Positions 16,758-24,177 of a stretch of 64,000 nucleotides of DNA are shown here, in pieces. Position numbers and translations under genes: made by a program. The notes under the pieces are model-generated. The model saw only the letters and a program-made list of their open reading frames with translations, made no database searches and was not told where the DNA came from. The DNA comes from Emticicia sp965283955 (lineage in GTDB: Bacteria; Bacteroidota; Bacteroidia; Cytophagales; Spirosomataceae), in NCBI GenBank assembly GCA_965283955.1, contig CBDIQW010000001.1, positions 3,720,001 through 3,784,000 on the forward strand. Reading direction: 5' to 3'. Each line of letters opens with the position of its first letter. Position 1 is the stretch's first letter.

Positions 16758-17534
16758 TTACTTTTTCACCGACTTAATATCCATCACTAAATAACTTCCA
16801 TCTATATTCGTAAAGTTGAGTTTTACGAAGCCATATTCTTCATTGTAGTAAGCCACGAGCCGAGTTTCGCCTACCGAGCTTTGGGCGTTGGCATCAATAA
16901 TGAAGCATTTCAAGAAACCAATATTGGTTTTGATGGTCTGAATATCTCGTATGCGGTAGCTGCTGTTGACTTCAACCGCACCTTGCCAAGTTTTCCATTT
17001 ATCACTGCCACCCACATCACTGGTAGTGTAGGTGCTGTACCAAGTGTTATCTTTGACGAGTGGCTCACGAATTTCGGGGTGTGGATTTAACTCCGTTATC
17101 AAAAAATGTCCTTCTGTTGGTGGTGTTATCGAAATATCGCTGCATACTTCTACCAATCCAGTTTGTTCGTGCTTCATTCCTCGGCGTTCTTTGCTCAGAT
17201 AGTCGTATTGTAGGAGCGAGGCTTGCCCAAAATAATCACCCGCTTTTACGGTCATCGCTAAATAATGAATGGCTGTATAATCTTGCTCGAAAGTAAGTTT
17301 TGATTTACGTTCGAGTTTCCAACTTAATTCAAAAGGAGCAATGTGTTCGGGTTTGGTGTAGAGTTTTACGAGTAATGTATCTTTTTCTTTCAGAAAATAA
17401 TATTTGTAATAAAACTGGCGGTATTGTTTATACACGGTATTATCATCGGACAAATGCTTCATTTCTTCAAAGCTTTGTCCGAAGCTATCAGTCAAGTTTA
17501 GCCAGCAAATAATTGTTACAGCAATCAATCTCAT
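16758..17534 (-). CDS. Secreted protein of unknown function
   Basis: 258 residues from the ATG at 17534, chosen because it overlaps the miaA copy 2 stop by an ATGA junction and starts a signal peptide (MRLIAVTIICWLNLTDSFGQ). The rest is mixed beta with no motif I recognise; notable blocks are FGQASLLQYDYLSKERRG, EGHFLITELNPHPEIREP, and the C-terminal NEEYGFVKLNFTNIDGSYLVMD. It is probably translationally coupled to miaA copy 2 and exported to the periplasm or beyond. Confidence 0.75.
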   Translation of the reverse strand: MRLIAVTIICWLNLTDSFGQSFEEMKHLSDDNTVYKQYRQFYYKYYFLKEKDTLLVKLYTKPEHIAPFELSWKLERKSKLTFEQDYTAIHYLAMTVKAGDYFGQASLLQYDYLSKERRGMKHEQTGLVEVCSDISITPPTEGHFLITELNPHPEIREPLVKDNTWYSTYTTSDVGGSDKWKTWQGAVEVNSSYRIRDIQTIKTNIGFLKCFIIDANAQSSVGETRLVAYYNEEYGFVKLNFTNIDGSYLVMDIKSVKK

Positions 17535-18451
17535 TGTAATTGTGAGGCAATACATGCCTGTACTCCCATAAAATCGGTCGCACTAAACCACTCAAACGAA
17601 TCCTGATTCTTAAACCAGGTCATTTGGCGTTTGGCATATCTTCTCGAATTTCTTTTCAAAAGGTCCACCATTGTCGGGTAGTTATAATTTCCATCAAGAT
17701 ATTCAAAAACTTCCTTATATCCAACAGTTTGTAGGGCATTGTGGTGTTTATAAGACGTTAGAGCCTTTACTTCTTCCATCAAGCCATTTTGTAGCATCAA
17801 ATCCATACGTAGGTTGATGCGTTCGTATAGTTGTTCACGTGGGCGTTCGATACCAATTTTGATAATATTGAAACTTCGTTCGATACTACTTTTTTTATGA
17901 AACGAAGAAAACGGTCGGCCAGTACTCAGACAAACTTCCAAAGCCCTCACCACCCTTTGTGAATTTTGCAAATCGGCGGTTTCGCAATATTCGGGGTCGA
18001 GTTGTCGGAGTTCTTCGGCCATTATTTCCAATTCGCCTTTTTCCAATCTTTGCATTAATTCTTCTCGCAAAGCCAGCGGAGCTTCGGGCATTTCGTCGAG
18101 TCCGTTGGTGATGGCTTTTACGAAAAGTCCCGAACCGCCCGTCATGATGGCTACTTTTTTTCGCTTAAAAATGTCATTTTCGAGTAATTTGATAGCATCT
18201 CGCTCAAAATCTCCTGCACTGTAATATTCATTGATACTATGCGAATCAACGAAATGATGTACCACGCCATCCATTTCTTCGGGCGTAGGTTTTGCTGTGC
18301 CGATGCTTAATTCTTTATAAAATTGACGTGAGTCACACGATAGAATTTCGGTATCAAATGCCTTGGCGAGTTTTACACATAAATCGGTTTTGCCGACAGC
18401 CGTTGGCCCAACGATTATTATTAAGTTACTTTTTGAATTGCTTGAAGTCAA
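17531..18451 (-). CDS. miaA: tRNA dimethylallyltransferase MiaA, copy 2
   Basis: 306 residues, near the usual MiaA length. P-loop GPTAVGKTDLCVKLA, SCDSRQFYKELSIGTAKP, MTGGSGLFVKAIT, DLQNSQRVVRALEV and RRYAKRQMTWFK are all as in standard MiaA. The DxxQ of the tRNA-binding loop (DLQNSQR) is better kept here than in copy 1, so this is the more likely housekeeping enzyme. Two MiaA paralogues occur in other Bacteroidota. The next gene overlaps its stop by four bases. Confidence 0.92.
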   Translation of the reverse strand: MTSSNSKSNLIIIVGPTAVGKTDLCVKLAKAFDTEILSCDSRQFYKELSIGTAKPTPEEMDGVVHHFVDSHSINEYYSAGDFERDAIKLLENDIFKRKKVAIMTGGSGLFVKAITNGLDEMPEAPLALREELMQRLEKGELEIMAEELRQLDPEYCETADLQNSQRVVRALEVCLSTGRPFSSFHKKSSIERSFNIIKIGIERPREQLYERINLRMDLMLQNGLMEEVKALTSYKHHNALQTVGYKEVFEYLDGNYNYPTMVDLLKRNSRRYAKRQMTWFKNQDSFEWFSATDFMGVQACIASQLQ

Positions 18452-18670
18452 AATTTCTAAAAATATTTTTTTTGTTAATCAATAAATTCTCAAAATTAAG
18501 ATATTCTTAGCAAATTGTTTTAAATTTATTCATTAGGGTGGGATTTAGAAAAAATTGAACGCAGATGTTTATAATTTGTTAAGAGTTTAATCATAGAATA
18601 TTGTGGAAGAAATCTCAAACGTTTACCCTATTCACTCATTCGCTCAATCATTCATTCAAAATAATTTTTC

Positions 18671-19306
18671 ATGGAATTTTTGCTTTTTCTTGTTGCCATT
18701 GCCATCGGAGGAATTGCCGCATGGCAGATTTTTAATTGGATGTACGGAAAAAAACTGCGTGATAATAAGGAAGAACTTCGCCAAGAATCAACACTTCTGC
18801 TCGAACGTATCGAAAAAGTCTTCAAAGTTGTAATGGCCGAAGGATATTTCACCGAAATCTATGACCATAGCAGCAAAAAAGAGTTTATGGGGTTTTTCAA
18901 TGTGAATAAAAAAGCCTTGGTGGTTTCGAGAGCGAAGGTTTCGGTAGGTTTTGATTTTGGAAAAATGAAAGTTAAACGAGACGAAACCACTCGTAAATTG
19001 GTGGTAGAGCAATTTCCCGAAGCTGAAATTTTATCGATTGATACCGATTATAAATTTTATGACATTGACCAAGGCTGGCTCAATAAGTTTAATCACGAAG
19101 ATTATACAAATATCTTAAACGAAGCCAAAAAAGTGATGCAAGAAAAAGCCCTAACCAGCGATTTGCCAAAAGTAGCAAATCGACAAGTAGGGCTAATGAT
19201 GAATCAGTTGGCAGCTTCGATGAATTGGGAAGTTGAGTTTAAGCAATTACCCATTTCTGAACAAAAAACGCTTGCTGAGTTTACAGATTTTCAAGAAGAA
19301 TCGTAG
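18671..19306 (+). CDS. DUF4230 family membrane-anchored protein
   Basis: 211 residues: one N-terminal membrane helix (LLFLVAIAIGGIAAWQIF) then a soluble region with EIYDHSSKKEF, KALVVSRAKVSVGFDF, ILSIDTDYKFYDIDQGW and QVGLMMNQLAASMNWEVEF. These match the DUF4230 pattern; the role is unknown. The stop codon TAG is the first three bases of a repeat (GTAGGGGC...), so the last residues may be altered. Confidence 0.85.
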   Translation: MEFLLFLVAIAIGGIAAWQIFNWMYGKKLRDNKEELRQESTLLLERIEKVFKVVMAEGYFTEIYDHSSKKEFMGFFNVNKKALVVSRAKVSVGFDFGKMKVKRDETTRKLVVEQFPEAEILSIDTDYKFYDIDQGWLNKFNHEDYTNILNEAKKVMQEKALTSDLPKVANRQVGLMMNQLAASMNWEVEFKQLPISEQKTLAEFTDFQEES

Positions 19307-19325
19307 GGGCGTATCGCATACGCCC
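19307..19325. repeat. Short palindromic repeat (GTAGGGGC family), copy 1
   Basis: GGGCGTAT-CGC-ATACGCCC. Together with the preceding GTAG it is the same type as 28772-28790, with paired changes in the arms. It overlaps the DUF4230 stop. Confidence 0.75.
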
Positions 19326-19336
19326 TCGTGGAAGGT

Positions 19337-20128
19337 TTATTTCTTTAATAATTTGAATAATAATTCTGGCTCGTTGGTAGTGATAAATTCAAATTTTTGA
19401 TTGAGTAAGTTTTTCATTTCGGCTTCATCGTTTACCGTCCAAGCATTCAAGATGAGTTTGTTTTTGAGTGCTGCGGCTGCCCAATCGGGGTTCTTTTTGA
19501 ATACCGAAAAATGGTAGTCAATCCCATCAATTTTATCGGCTAAAATTTGGTCGGGCGATTTATCTCCGTTCAAATGCTGCGTGCTTGCTTCGGGTTTTAT
19601 TTCTTCAATTCGCTTCAAAATATCATAATCAAAGCTGATATAAACCGATATGGCTTCGGTTTTTAGGTCTTTTACGAGTTTCAAAACCTTGTCTGCAATT
19701 AATTTTCCTCTTTCTTTGCTGGCCGATGGTTTAATTTCGCAAACCAATCTCGTGGTAGTATTATTTTCTTTACCAGCCAGAATATATTCTCTCAGAGTCG
19801 GCAATTTTTCACCGTTTGAAAGAGGCGTTTTTGCCAATTCTGCATAAGTAGTTTTCTCGATTTCGAGTTTATTATAATGCGGGTCGTGGTTGATAATGAG
19901 CGAATCATCGAGTGTCATCCTGACATCAAACTCTGAACCTGTACAGCCGAGTCTGATGGCTTCTTTGAGCGATGCTATCGAGTTTTCGGGAAGATTTTGG
20001 GTTTTCCAAGCTCCACGGTGAGCCACAACTGGATTATCAGCAAATTTGATTTTTGTCGCTTTGGGTTTAGAAACCGTACAAGCATTTAGAGCGATGATAG
20101 ATGATAGTAAAAGAATACTTTTTTTCAT
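19337..20128 (-). CDS. Glycerophosphodiester phosphodiesterase family protein
   Basis: 263 residues with a signal peptide that ends in a probable lipobox (ALNAC, Cys17), so a periplasmic lipoprotein is likely. GDPD features: AHRGAWKTQNLPENSIASLK near residue 36, GSEFDVRMTLDDSLIINHD (metal-binding Glu and Asp and a catalytic His), CEIKPSA, and the C-terminal NAWTVNDEAEMKNLL. It hydrolyses glycerophosphodiesters to glycerol-3-phosphate and an alcohol, with a TIM barrel. Confidence 0.9.
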   Translation of the reverse strand: MKKSILLLSSIIALNACTVSKPKATKIKFADNPVVAHRGAWKTQNLPENSIASLKEAIRLGCTGSEFDVRMTLDDSLIINHDPHYNKLEIEKTTYAELAKTPLSNGEKLPTLREYILAGKENNTTTRLVCEIKPSASKERGKLIADKVLKLVKDLKTEAISVYISFDYDILKRIEEIKPEASTQHLNGDKSPDQILADKIDGIDYHFSVFKKNPDWAAAALKNKLILNAWTVNDEAEMKNLLNQKFEFITTNEPELLFKLLKK

Positions 20129-20199
20129 GTCGTGAAGTTTTTTTGATAAAAGTACAAAATGCTTGATGAATGAGGGATGTCCTTAACGAAAAGATAATC

Positions 20200-20748
20200 T
20201 TAGCTCTTCAACCACATCGGATTACTTTTCAACACTTCTGCATAAATTTCACAACTTTCATCATGGGCATTAGGTAAATACCCAATACTCATCAAAAATT
20301 CGTTTACAATTTCGCCACCTGTAAATTTAAATGTTTTCTTGAAAACCTTTATCCATTCGGCTTTTGTTTTTGGATGATGCGAAGTTATCCAATTTCCAAA
20401 CGAGCCATATTCTTTTTGTAGATTCAGAATCATTTTTGCATTTTCAATAGCTGCATTGACTTTTAGTCGATTGCGGATAATGCCCGAATCTGCCAAAAGC
20501 CTTTCACGGTCAGCTTCGGTGTAGGCTGCTACTTTCTGAATATCAAAATTATCGTAGGCTGCTCTGAAAGAGGCTTCTTTTCTAAGAATAGTTTCCCAAC
20601 TCAATCCAGCTTGATTGATTTCAAAGATGAGGCGGCAGAAAAGTTCGTTATCATCATGAATCGGGAAACCGTATTGGTGGTCGTGGTAGGCTTTATGTAA
20701 GGCTTGTCTTTCGCCCGACATTGATTTGATAGCTGTGCAATATGACAT
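20200..20748 (-). CDS. tag: DNA-3-methyladenine glycosylase I
   Basis: 182 residues from the ATG at 20748, the normal MSYCTAI start of the family; upstream in-frame residues look non-coding. Zinc ligands C4, H18 and the C-terminal pair in HDESC are present. The base-binding region YHDHQYGFPIHDDNELFCRL and QAGLSWETILRKE are typical Tag motifs. Removes 3-methyladenine from alkylated DNA. Cytoplasmic. It lies just downstream of tRNA-Arg on the same strand, with a terminator in between. Confidence 0.93.
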   Translation of the reverse strand: MSYCTAIKSMSGERQALHKAYHDHQYGFPIHDDNELFCRLIFEINQAGLSWETILRKEASFRAAYDNFDIQKVAAYTEADRERLLADSGIIRNRLKVNAAIENAKMILNLQKEYGSFGNWITSHHPKTKAEWIKVFKKTFKFTGGEIVNEFLMSIGYLPNAHDESCEIYAEVLKSNPMWLKS

Positions 20749-20785
20749 TTTGATTAAGGAGGAGAGTGATATAGTTTTAAATAAA

Positions 20786-20826
20786 AACGGACATAATTGC
20801 TTGAAATACAAGGAATTATGTCCGTT
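20786..20826 (-). terminator. Terminator after tRNA-Arg
   Basis: 13-base arms AACGGACATAATT and complement, followed on the minus strand by TTTTTATTT. It is three bases from the tRNA 3' end and upstream of tag. Confidence 0.85.
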
Positions 20827-20828
20827 AG

Positions 20829-20900
20829 TAGCTCCGAGGGGAATCGAACCCCTATCTAAAGTTTAGGAAACTTCTATTCTATCCGTTGAACTACAGAGCC
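20829..20900 (-). tRNA. tRNA-Arg (anticodon CCT)
   Basis: 72 nt on the minus strand, folded by hand: acceptor GGCTCTG with CGGAGCT (two G-U pairs), D stem GTTC/GAAT, anticodon stem GAAGT/ACTTT with loop TTCCTAA (anticodon CCT, codon AGG), T stem AGGGG/CCCCT with loop TTCGATT, discriminator A. CCA is not encoded. A terminator follows at once. Confidence 0.92.
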
Positions 20901-20977
20901 ATTTACATTAAAGGGGTGAAATCAGTTTTACTCCTTTAATATTTCAACAAAAATAAAAAGAATTTGTTTCTGTTGCA

Positions 20978-23314
20978 TCAATCAACTCCAATTTCATCAA
21001 CAAATAACCAAGCTGGACTACCTTTACCGGGGTGATTTTCGGGAAGTTTGCCGTAATTTTGAGCTACAACTTTTACATAACGCCCTTTTTTGCCGTCAAT
21101 TCCTACGCTTAATTGTTGCACCACTTTTTCTTCACCTTCTAAATTACCCAATGGCATTTTCTTGGCACTTGTAAATTTCTTACCATCTTCCGAAACCAGA
21201 ACTTCTACTTCACGAGGCAGCATAATCCATGAAGATTTTGCTCGCAAGAAGGCAAATGAAACAGTTTGTAGGTTCATTACTTGGCCTAAATCAATCGTTA
21301 CATCAAGGTTTTTGCCTTCAAAACCTACCCAAGTGTCCAAATTTCCAGCTTCTCCTTTTACGCCATTGGTTAGACCGTAAGTTTCACCGCCAAGATATTT
21401 GGTTGGCTGGCTCGCCAAAGTATATTTCCGTCCAGTTGATTTATTGATGTAGTAATATTTGCTCATATCCTTACCCAATTTCTGTCCCTTGTCCGTAAAC
21501 GCAGTTGCTCTGACGGTGGCGTCTTTGGTCACGATTACGCCCGTTGGCTGATAAACCAACGAACTTGCCGTTGGCTCTGTTCCATCAATGGTGTATCTGA
21601 TAACCGCCCCATTATCAGCCGTTTTGAGTTTTACGGCCACTTGACTTTTGGCGTTTACTGATGAACTTGCTGAAACATCATAATAGGCATTTGAGTAATT
21701 AACAGCCAAAAATCTAAGACGCTCAAAGTGTGTTTTTAGGCGAGTCGTAAAATCTTTATAATCTTTGGCAGTATTGGCTGTCCAACCCACCTCAGCCAAG
21801 GCCGATGCTCTCGGAAACACCATATATTCGGCATGGCTTGTGGTGGCAATGTATTCAGTCCAAACGTTGCCTTGTACGCCCAAAATATGTTTGGCTTGCT
21901 CAGCCGTAATTCCCGCAGGAATTGGGTTGTACGAATACACTTTTTCGAGCGGTAAAAATCCGCCGATTGCCACAGGCTCTGATGATGGGTCTGATTGATA
22001 AGCATCTAAATAACAGTGGCTTCCGGGAGTCATGATGGCATCGTGGTTTTGTTTCACGGCTTCGATTCCGCCCTCAATTCCTCTCCACGACATAATTGTG
22101 GCGTTTGGCGAAATACCCCCTTCTAAAATTTCGTCCCAACCAATCATTTTTTTGCCTTTCGAGGTCAAGAATTTATCTATTCTTTTGATGAAATAGCTTT
22201 GTAATTCATGTTCGTCTTTTAAGCCTTCTTTTTTCATTAGTTCCTGACAAAACGGACTGTTTTTCCACGAAACTTTCGGACATTCATCACCACCGATATG
22301 TACATAATTGCTTGGAAATAAAGCGATTACTTCGGTCAGAACATCTTCTAAGAAAGAGAAAGTTTGCTCAGTTGGGCAGAAAACATCGTCATACACACCC
22401 CATTTTACACCTACTTCGTAAGGGTCTTTTGAGCAACCTAATTCTGGATAACTTGCCAATGCTGCCATTGCATGGCCTGGCATCTCAATTTCGGGAATTA
22501 CGTTTACGAATTTCTTTTGAGCGTATTTTACTACTTCCGAGATTTGTTCTTGGGTATAAAATCCACCGTAAGGTTTTCCATCAAAACGCTGGTCGGTATA
22601 GTGTCCTTCCATTGATTCTTTACGTTTTGAGCCAATTTCGGTCAATTTTGGATATTTTTTTATTTCAATTCTCCAACCTTGGTCGTCGGTTAAGTGCCAA
22701 TGAAACGTATTCATTTTGTGCAAAGCCAACAAATCAATGTATTTTTTGATAAACGAAACAGGGAAAAAATGACGGCTCACATCAAGCATCAAACCACGAT
22801 ACCCAAACTGCGGGCGGTCATAAATTGAGCAATTCGGAATACTCCATTTCACACCATTGGCCGCCGAACTGCTATAAATTTCGGTGGGAAGCAACTGCAA
22901 AAGACTTTGTAAGGCATAAAATTCGCCCTTTGCCGTTGAGGCCGACATCACCACATCATTAGTTTCTACTTTTAGGGTATAATCTTCTTCGCCCAAAGTT
23001 TTATCGCCCGATTTCGAGTTCAGTGGCATAAAAATAATGGCTTTTGTATTGGCAGGAGCAAAGCCCGTAAGGTCAAATTCTTCGATATTGAGTGTCATGC
23101 CCGAAGTAATCAGAAAACGCTCGGCGAGCATCTCGGCCAACGGACGTAAATCTGGGTTATTTCTCGGAATCAGAATCTTGGTTTGGGCAGTGACTATGAA
23201 TGAGCCAGCCGTTTGAACGAGTTGTGTAGGTTTTGGAATGATTGCGTATTTGTTCTGTGCAATACTATAAAACGATAAAGCAAGGAGGCCAATTACGCCA
23301 AAAAATTTCTTCAT
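20978..23314 (-). CDS. Beta-N-acetylhexosaminidase, GH20, with C-terminal chitobiase-type and F5/8-like domains
   Basis: 778 residues with signal peptide MKKFFGVIGLLALSFYSIAQ. An N-terminal GH20b domain (about residues 25-165), then the catalytic barrel with RGLMLDVSRHFFPV, NTFHWHLTDDQGWRIEIK and the Asp-Glu pair in HIGGDECPK. After about residue 540 come a chitobiase C-terminal-like stretch (IRYTIDGTEPTASS) and an F5/8 type C-like region (DVTIDLGQVMNLQTVSFAFL) that probably binds sugar. Removes terminal GlcNAc/GalNAc from glycans or chitin oligomers in the periplasm or outside. Confidence 0.93.
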   Translation of the reverse strand: MKKFFGVIGLLALSFYSIAQNKYAIIPKPTQLVQTAGSFIVTAQTKILIPRNNPDLRPLAEMLAERFLITSGMTLNIEEFDLTGFAPANTKAIIFMPLNSKSGDKTLGEEDYTLKVETNDVVMSASTAKGEFYALQSLLQLLPTEIYSSSAANGVKWSIPNCSIYDRPQFGYRGLMLDVSRHFFPVSFIKKYIDLLALHKMNTFHWHLTDDQGWRIEIKKYPKLTEIGSKRKESMEGHYTDQRFDGKPYGGFYTQEQISEVVKYAQKKFVNVIPEIEMPGHAMAALASYPELGCSKDPYEVGVKWGVYDDVFCPTEQTFSFLEDVLTEVIALFPSNYVHIGGDECPKVSWKNSPFCQELMKKEGLKDEHELQSYFIKRIDKFLTSKGKKMIGWDEILEGGISPNATIMSWRGIEGGIEAVKQNHDAIMTPGSHCYLDAYQSDPSSEPVAIGGFLPLEKVYSYNPIPAGITAEQAKHILGVQGNVWTEYIATTSHAEYMVFPRASALAEVGWTANTAKDYKDFTTRLKTHFERLRFLAVNYSNAYYDVSASSSVNAKSQVAVKLKTADNGAVIRYTIDGTEPTASSLVYQPTGVIVTKDATVRATAFTDKGQKLGKDMSKYYYINKSTGRKYTLASQPTKYLGGETYGLTNGVKGEAGNLDTWVGFEGKNLDVTIDLGQVMNLQTVSFAFLRAKSSWIMLPREVEVLVSEDGKKFTSAKKMPLGNLEGEEKVVQQLSVGIDGKKGRYVKVVAQNYGKLPENHPGKGSPAWLFVDEIGVD

Positions 23315-23478
23315 GGTGTTTCGGAGGGGTTTATTGAATTTTTAGGAAAACGAAATTCGGCTTTTCGTGGTATAATTGCAAACAAAAATTTATTTTTTTA
23401 TTTTCGAGTTAATAATAAATTATTTTAATAAATTCACACTTATTGCTAAGAAAGCTATTTAGCAAAGAAAAAACATTG

Positions 23479-23486
23479 TATATTTG
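23479..23486 (+). promoter_or_regulatory. Candidate promoter of the toxin-antitoxin pair
   Basis: TATATTTG matches TAnnTTTG, 17 bases upstream of the ATG at 23504; the -33 element is not clear. A promoter this close to the start codon is common in Bacteroidota. Confidence 0.5.
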
Positions 23487-23503
23487 TTTAAAAGAACATA
23501 AAT

Positions 23504-23749
23504 ATGACAACATATATCGCAGATAGAGTTTCTATTAACCCAGAAATATGTGGAGGAAAACCTATTATCAGAGGTATGCGGGTAACTGTACAAACAATAT
23601 TGGAGTTTTTGTATGCAGGCACACCTAAAGAAGAGATTTTGGAGCAGTATCCAATGCTCGAAGAGGCTGATATTGATGCTTGTATGCAATTTGCCATAAA
23701 GCTGATGGAAAACAAATACTTCATTAAGGAAATCAGAGCTGTGGCATGA
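23504..23749 (+). CDS. DUF433 family antitoxin
   Basis: 81 residues. Typical DUF433 sequence: RVSINPEICGGKPIIRGMRV, then TVQTILEFLYAGTPKEEILEQYP and ADIDACMQFA, a helix-turn-helix-like fold. The stop overlaps the start of the toxin gene by four bases (ATGA). DUF433 with DUF5615 is a known VapBC-like toxin-antitoxin pair; here the antitoxin comes first, as expected. Likely binds its own promoter. Confidence 0.9.
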   Translation: MTTYIADRVSINPEICGGKPIIRGMRVTVQTILEFLYAGTPKEEILEQYPMLEEADIDACMQFAIKLMENKYFIKEIRAVA

Positions 23750-24093
23750 TGAACTTAAAGTATTTAGTTGATACCAATCTGCCTTATCGTTTTTCGGTTT
23801 GGAAAAGCGATGAATATATTCACCAATTTGATATTCAGTTTGATGCTCCCGATGAAAGTATTTGGGAATATGGAAAGACGAAAAACCTGACCATTATTAC
23901 AAAAGATGCTGATTTTTCTGACCGAATACTTCTTGCCTTGCCACCACCGAAAATAATTCATATCCGAACAGGAAATATGAGTATGAGAGACTTCCACGTT
24001 TTTATTAATGAGATTTGGGAAGATGTATTGAGTCTCAGTAGTCAAAATAAATTAGTGACTGTTTTTAAAGATAAAATTGAAGCAATCCAATAA
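23746..24093 (+). CDS. DUF5615 PIN-like toxin
   Basis: 115 residues from ATG 23746 (a second ATG follows directly). PIN-like acidic residues are visible in YLVDTNLPYRF and TIITKDADFSDR, with GNMSMRDFHVFINEIW in the C-terminal helix. The family is predicted to be an RNase of the VapC type. It is translated with the DUF433 antitoxin. No neighbouring mobile gene was seen. Confidence 0.9.
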   Translation: MMNLKYLVDTNLPYRFSVWKSDEYIHQFDIQFDAPDESIWEYGKTKNLTIITKDADFSDRILLALPPPKIIHIRTGNMSMRDFHVFINEIWEDVLSLSSQNKLVTVFKDKIEAIQ

Positions 24094-24149
24094 GTTTCTA
24101 TTCTTCAAGTCCTTTCTTTCGTATATACAGACCTTACAGGTTTTTTAAT

Positions 24150-24157
24150 TATCTTTG
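24150..24157 (+). promoter_or_regulatory. Candidate promoter of uvrD/pcrA
   Basis: TATCTTTG, 20 bases before the start codon at 24178; fits TAnnTTTG. The -33 element is unclear. Confidence 0.55.
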
Positions 24158-24177
24158 CAGTCCAAAAAGAGAAACGA

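Noticed and set aside
18603..18665. 'attcactcattcgctcaatcattcattcaa' style repeats before DUF4230, also near 16065, 40305 and 54165
   Set aside because: Low-complexity AT-rich words common in this type of genome; no fixed unit length or symmetry, so not called as a repeat array or CRISPR.
22312..22749. 145-codon plus-strand frame inside the GH20 gene
   Set aside because: Antisense shadow; composition is low-complexity Leu/Arg with no recognisable domain.
23400..23503. Possible mobile element boundary near the toxin-antitoxin pair
   Set aside because: No transposase, integrase, direct repeats or tRNA overlap seen; base composition is like its neighbours.
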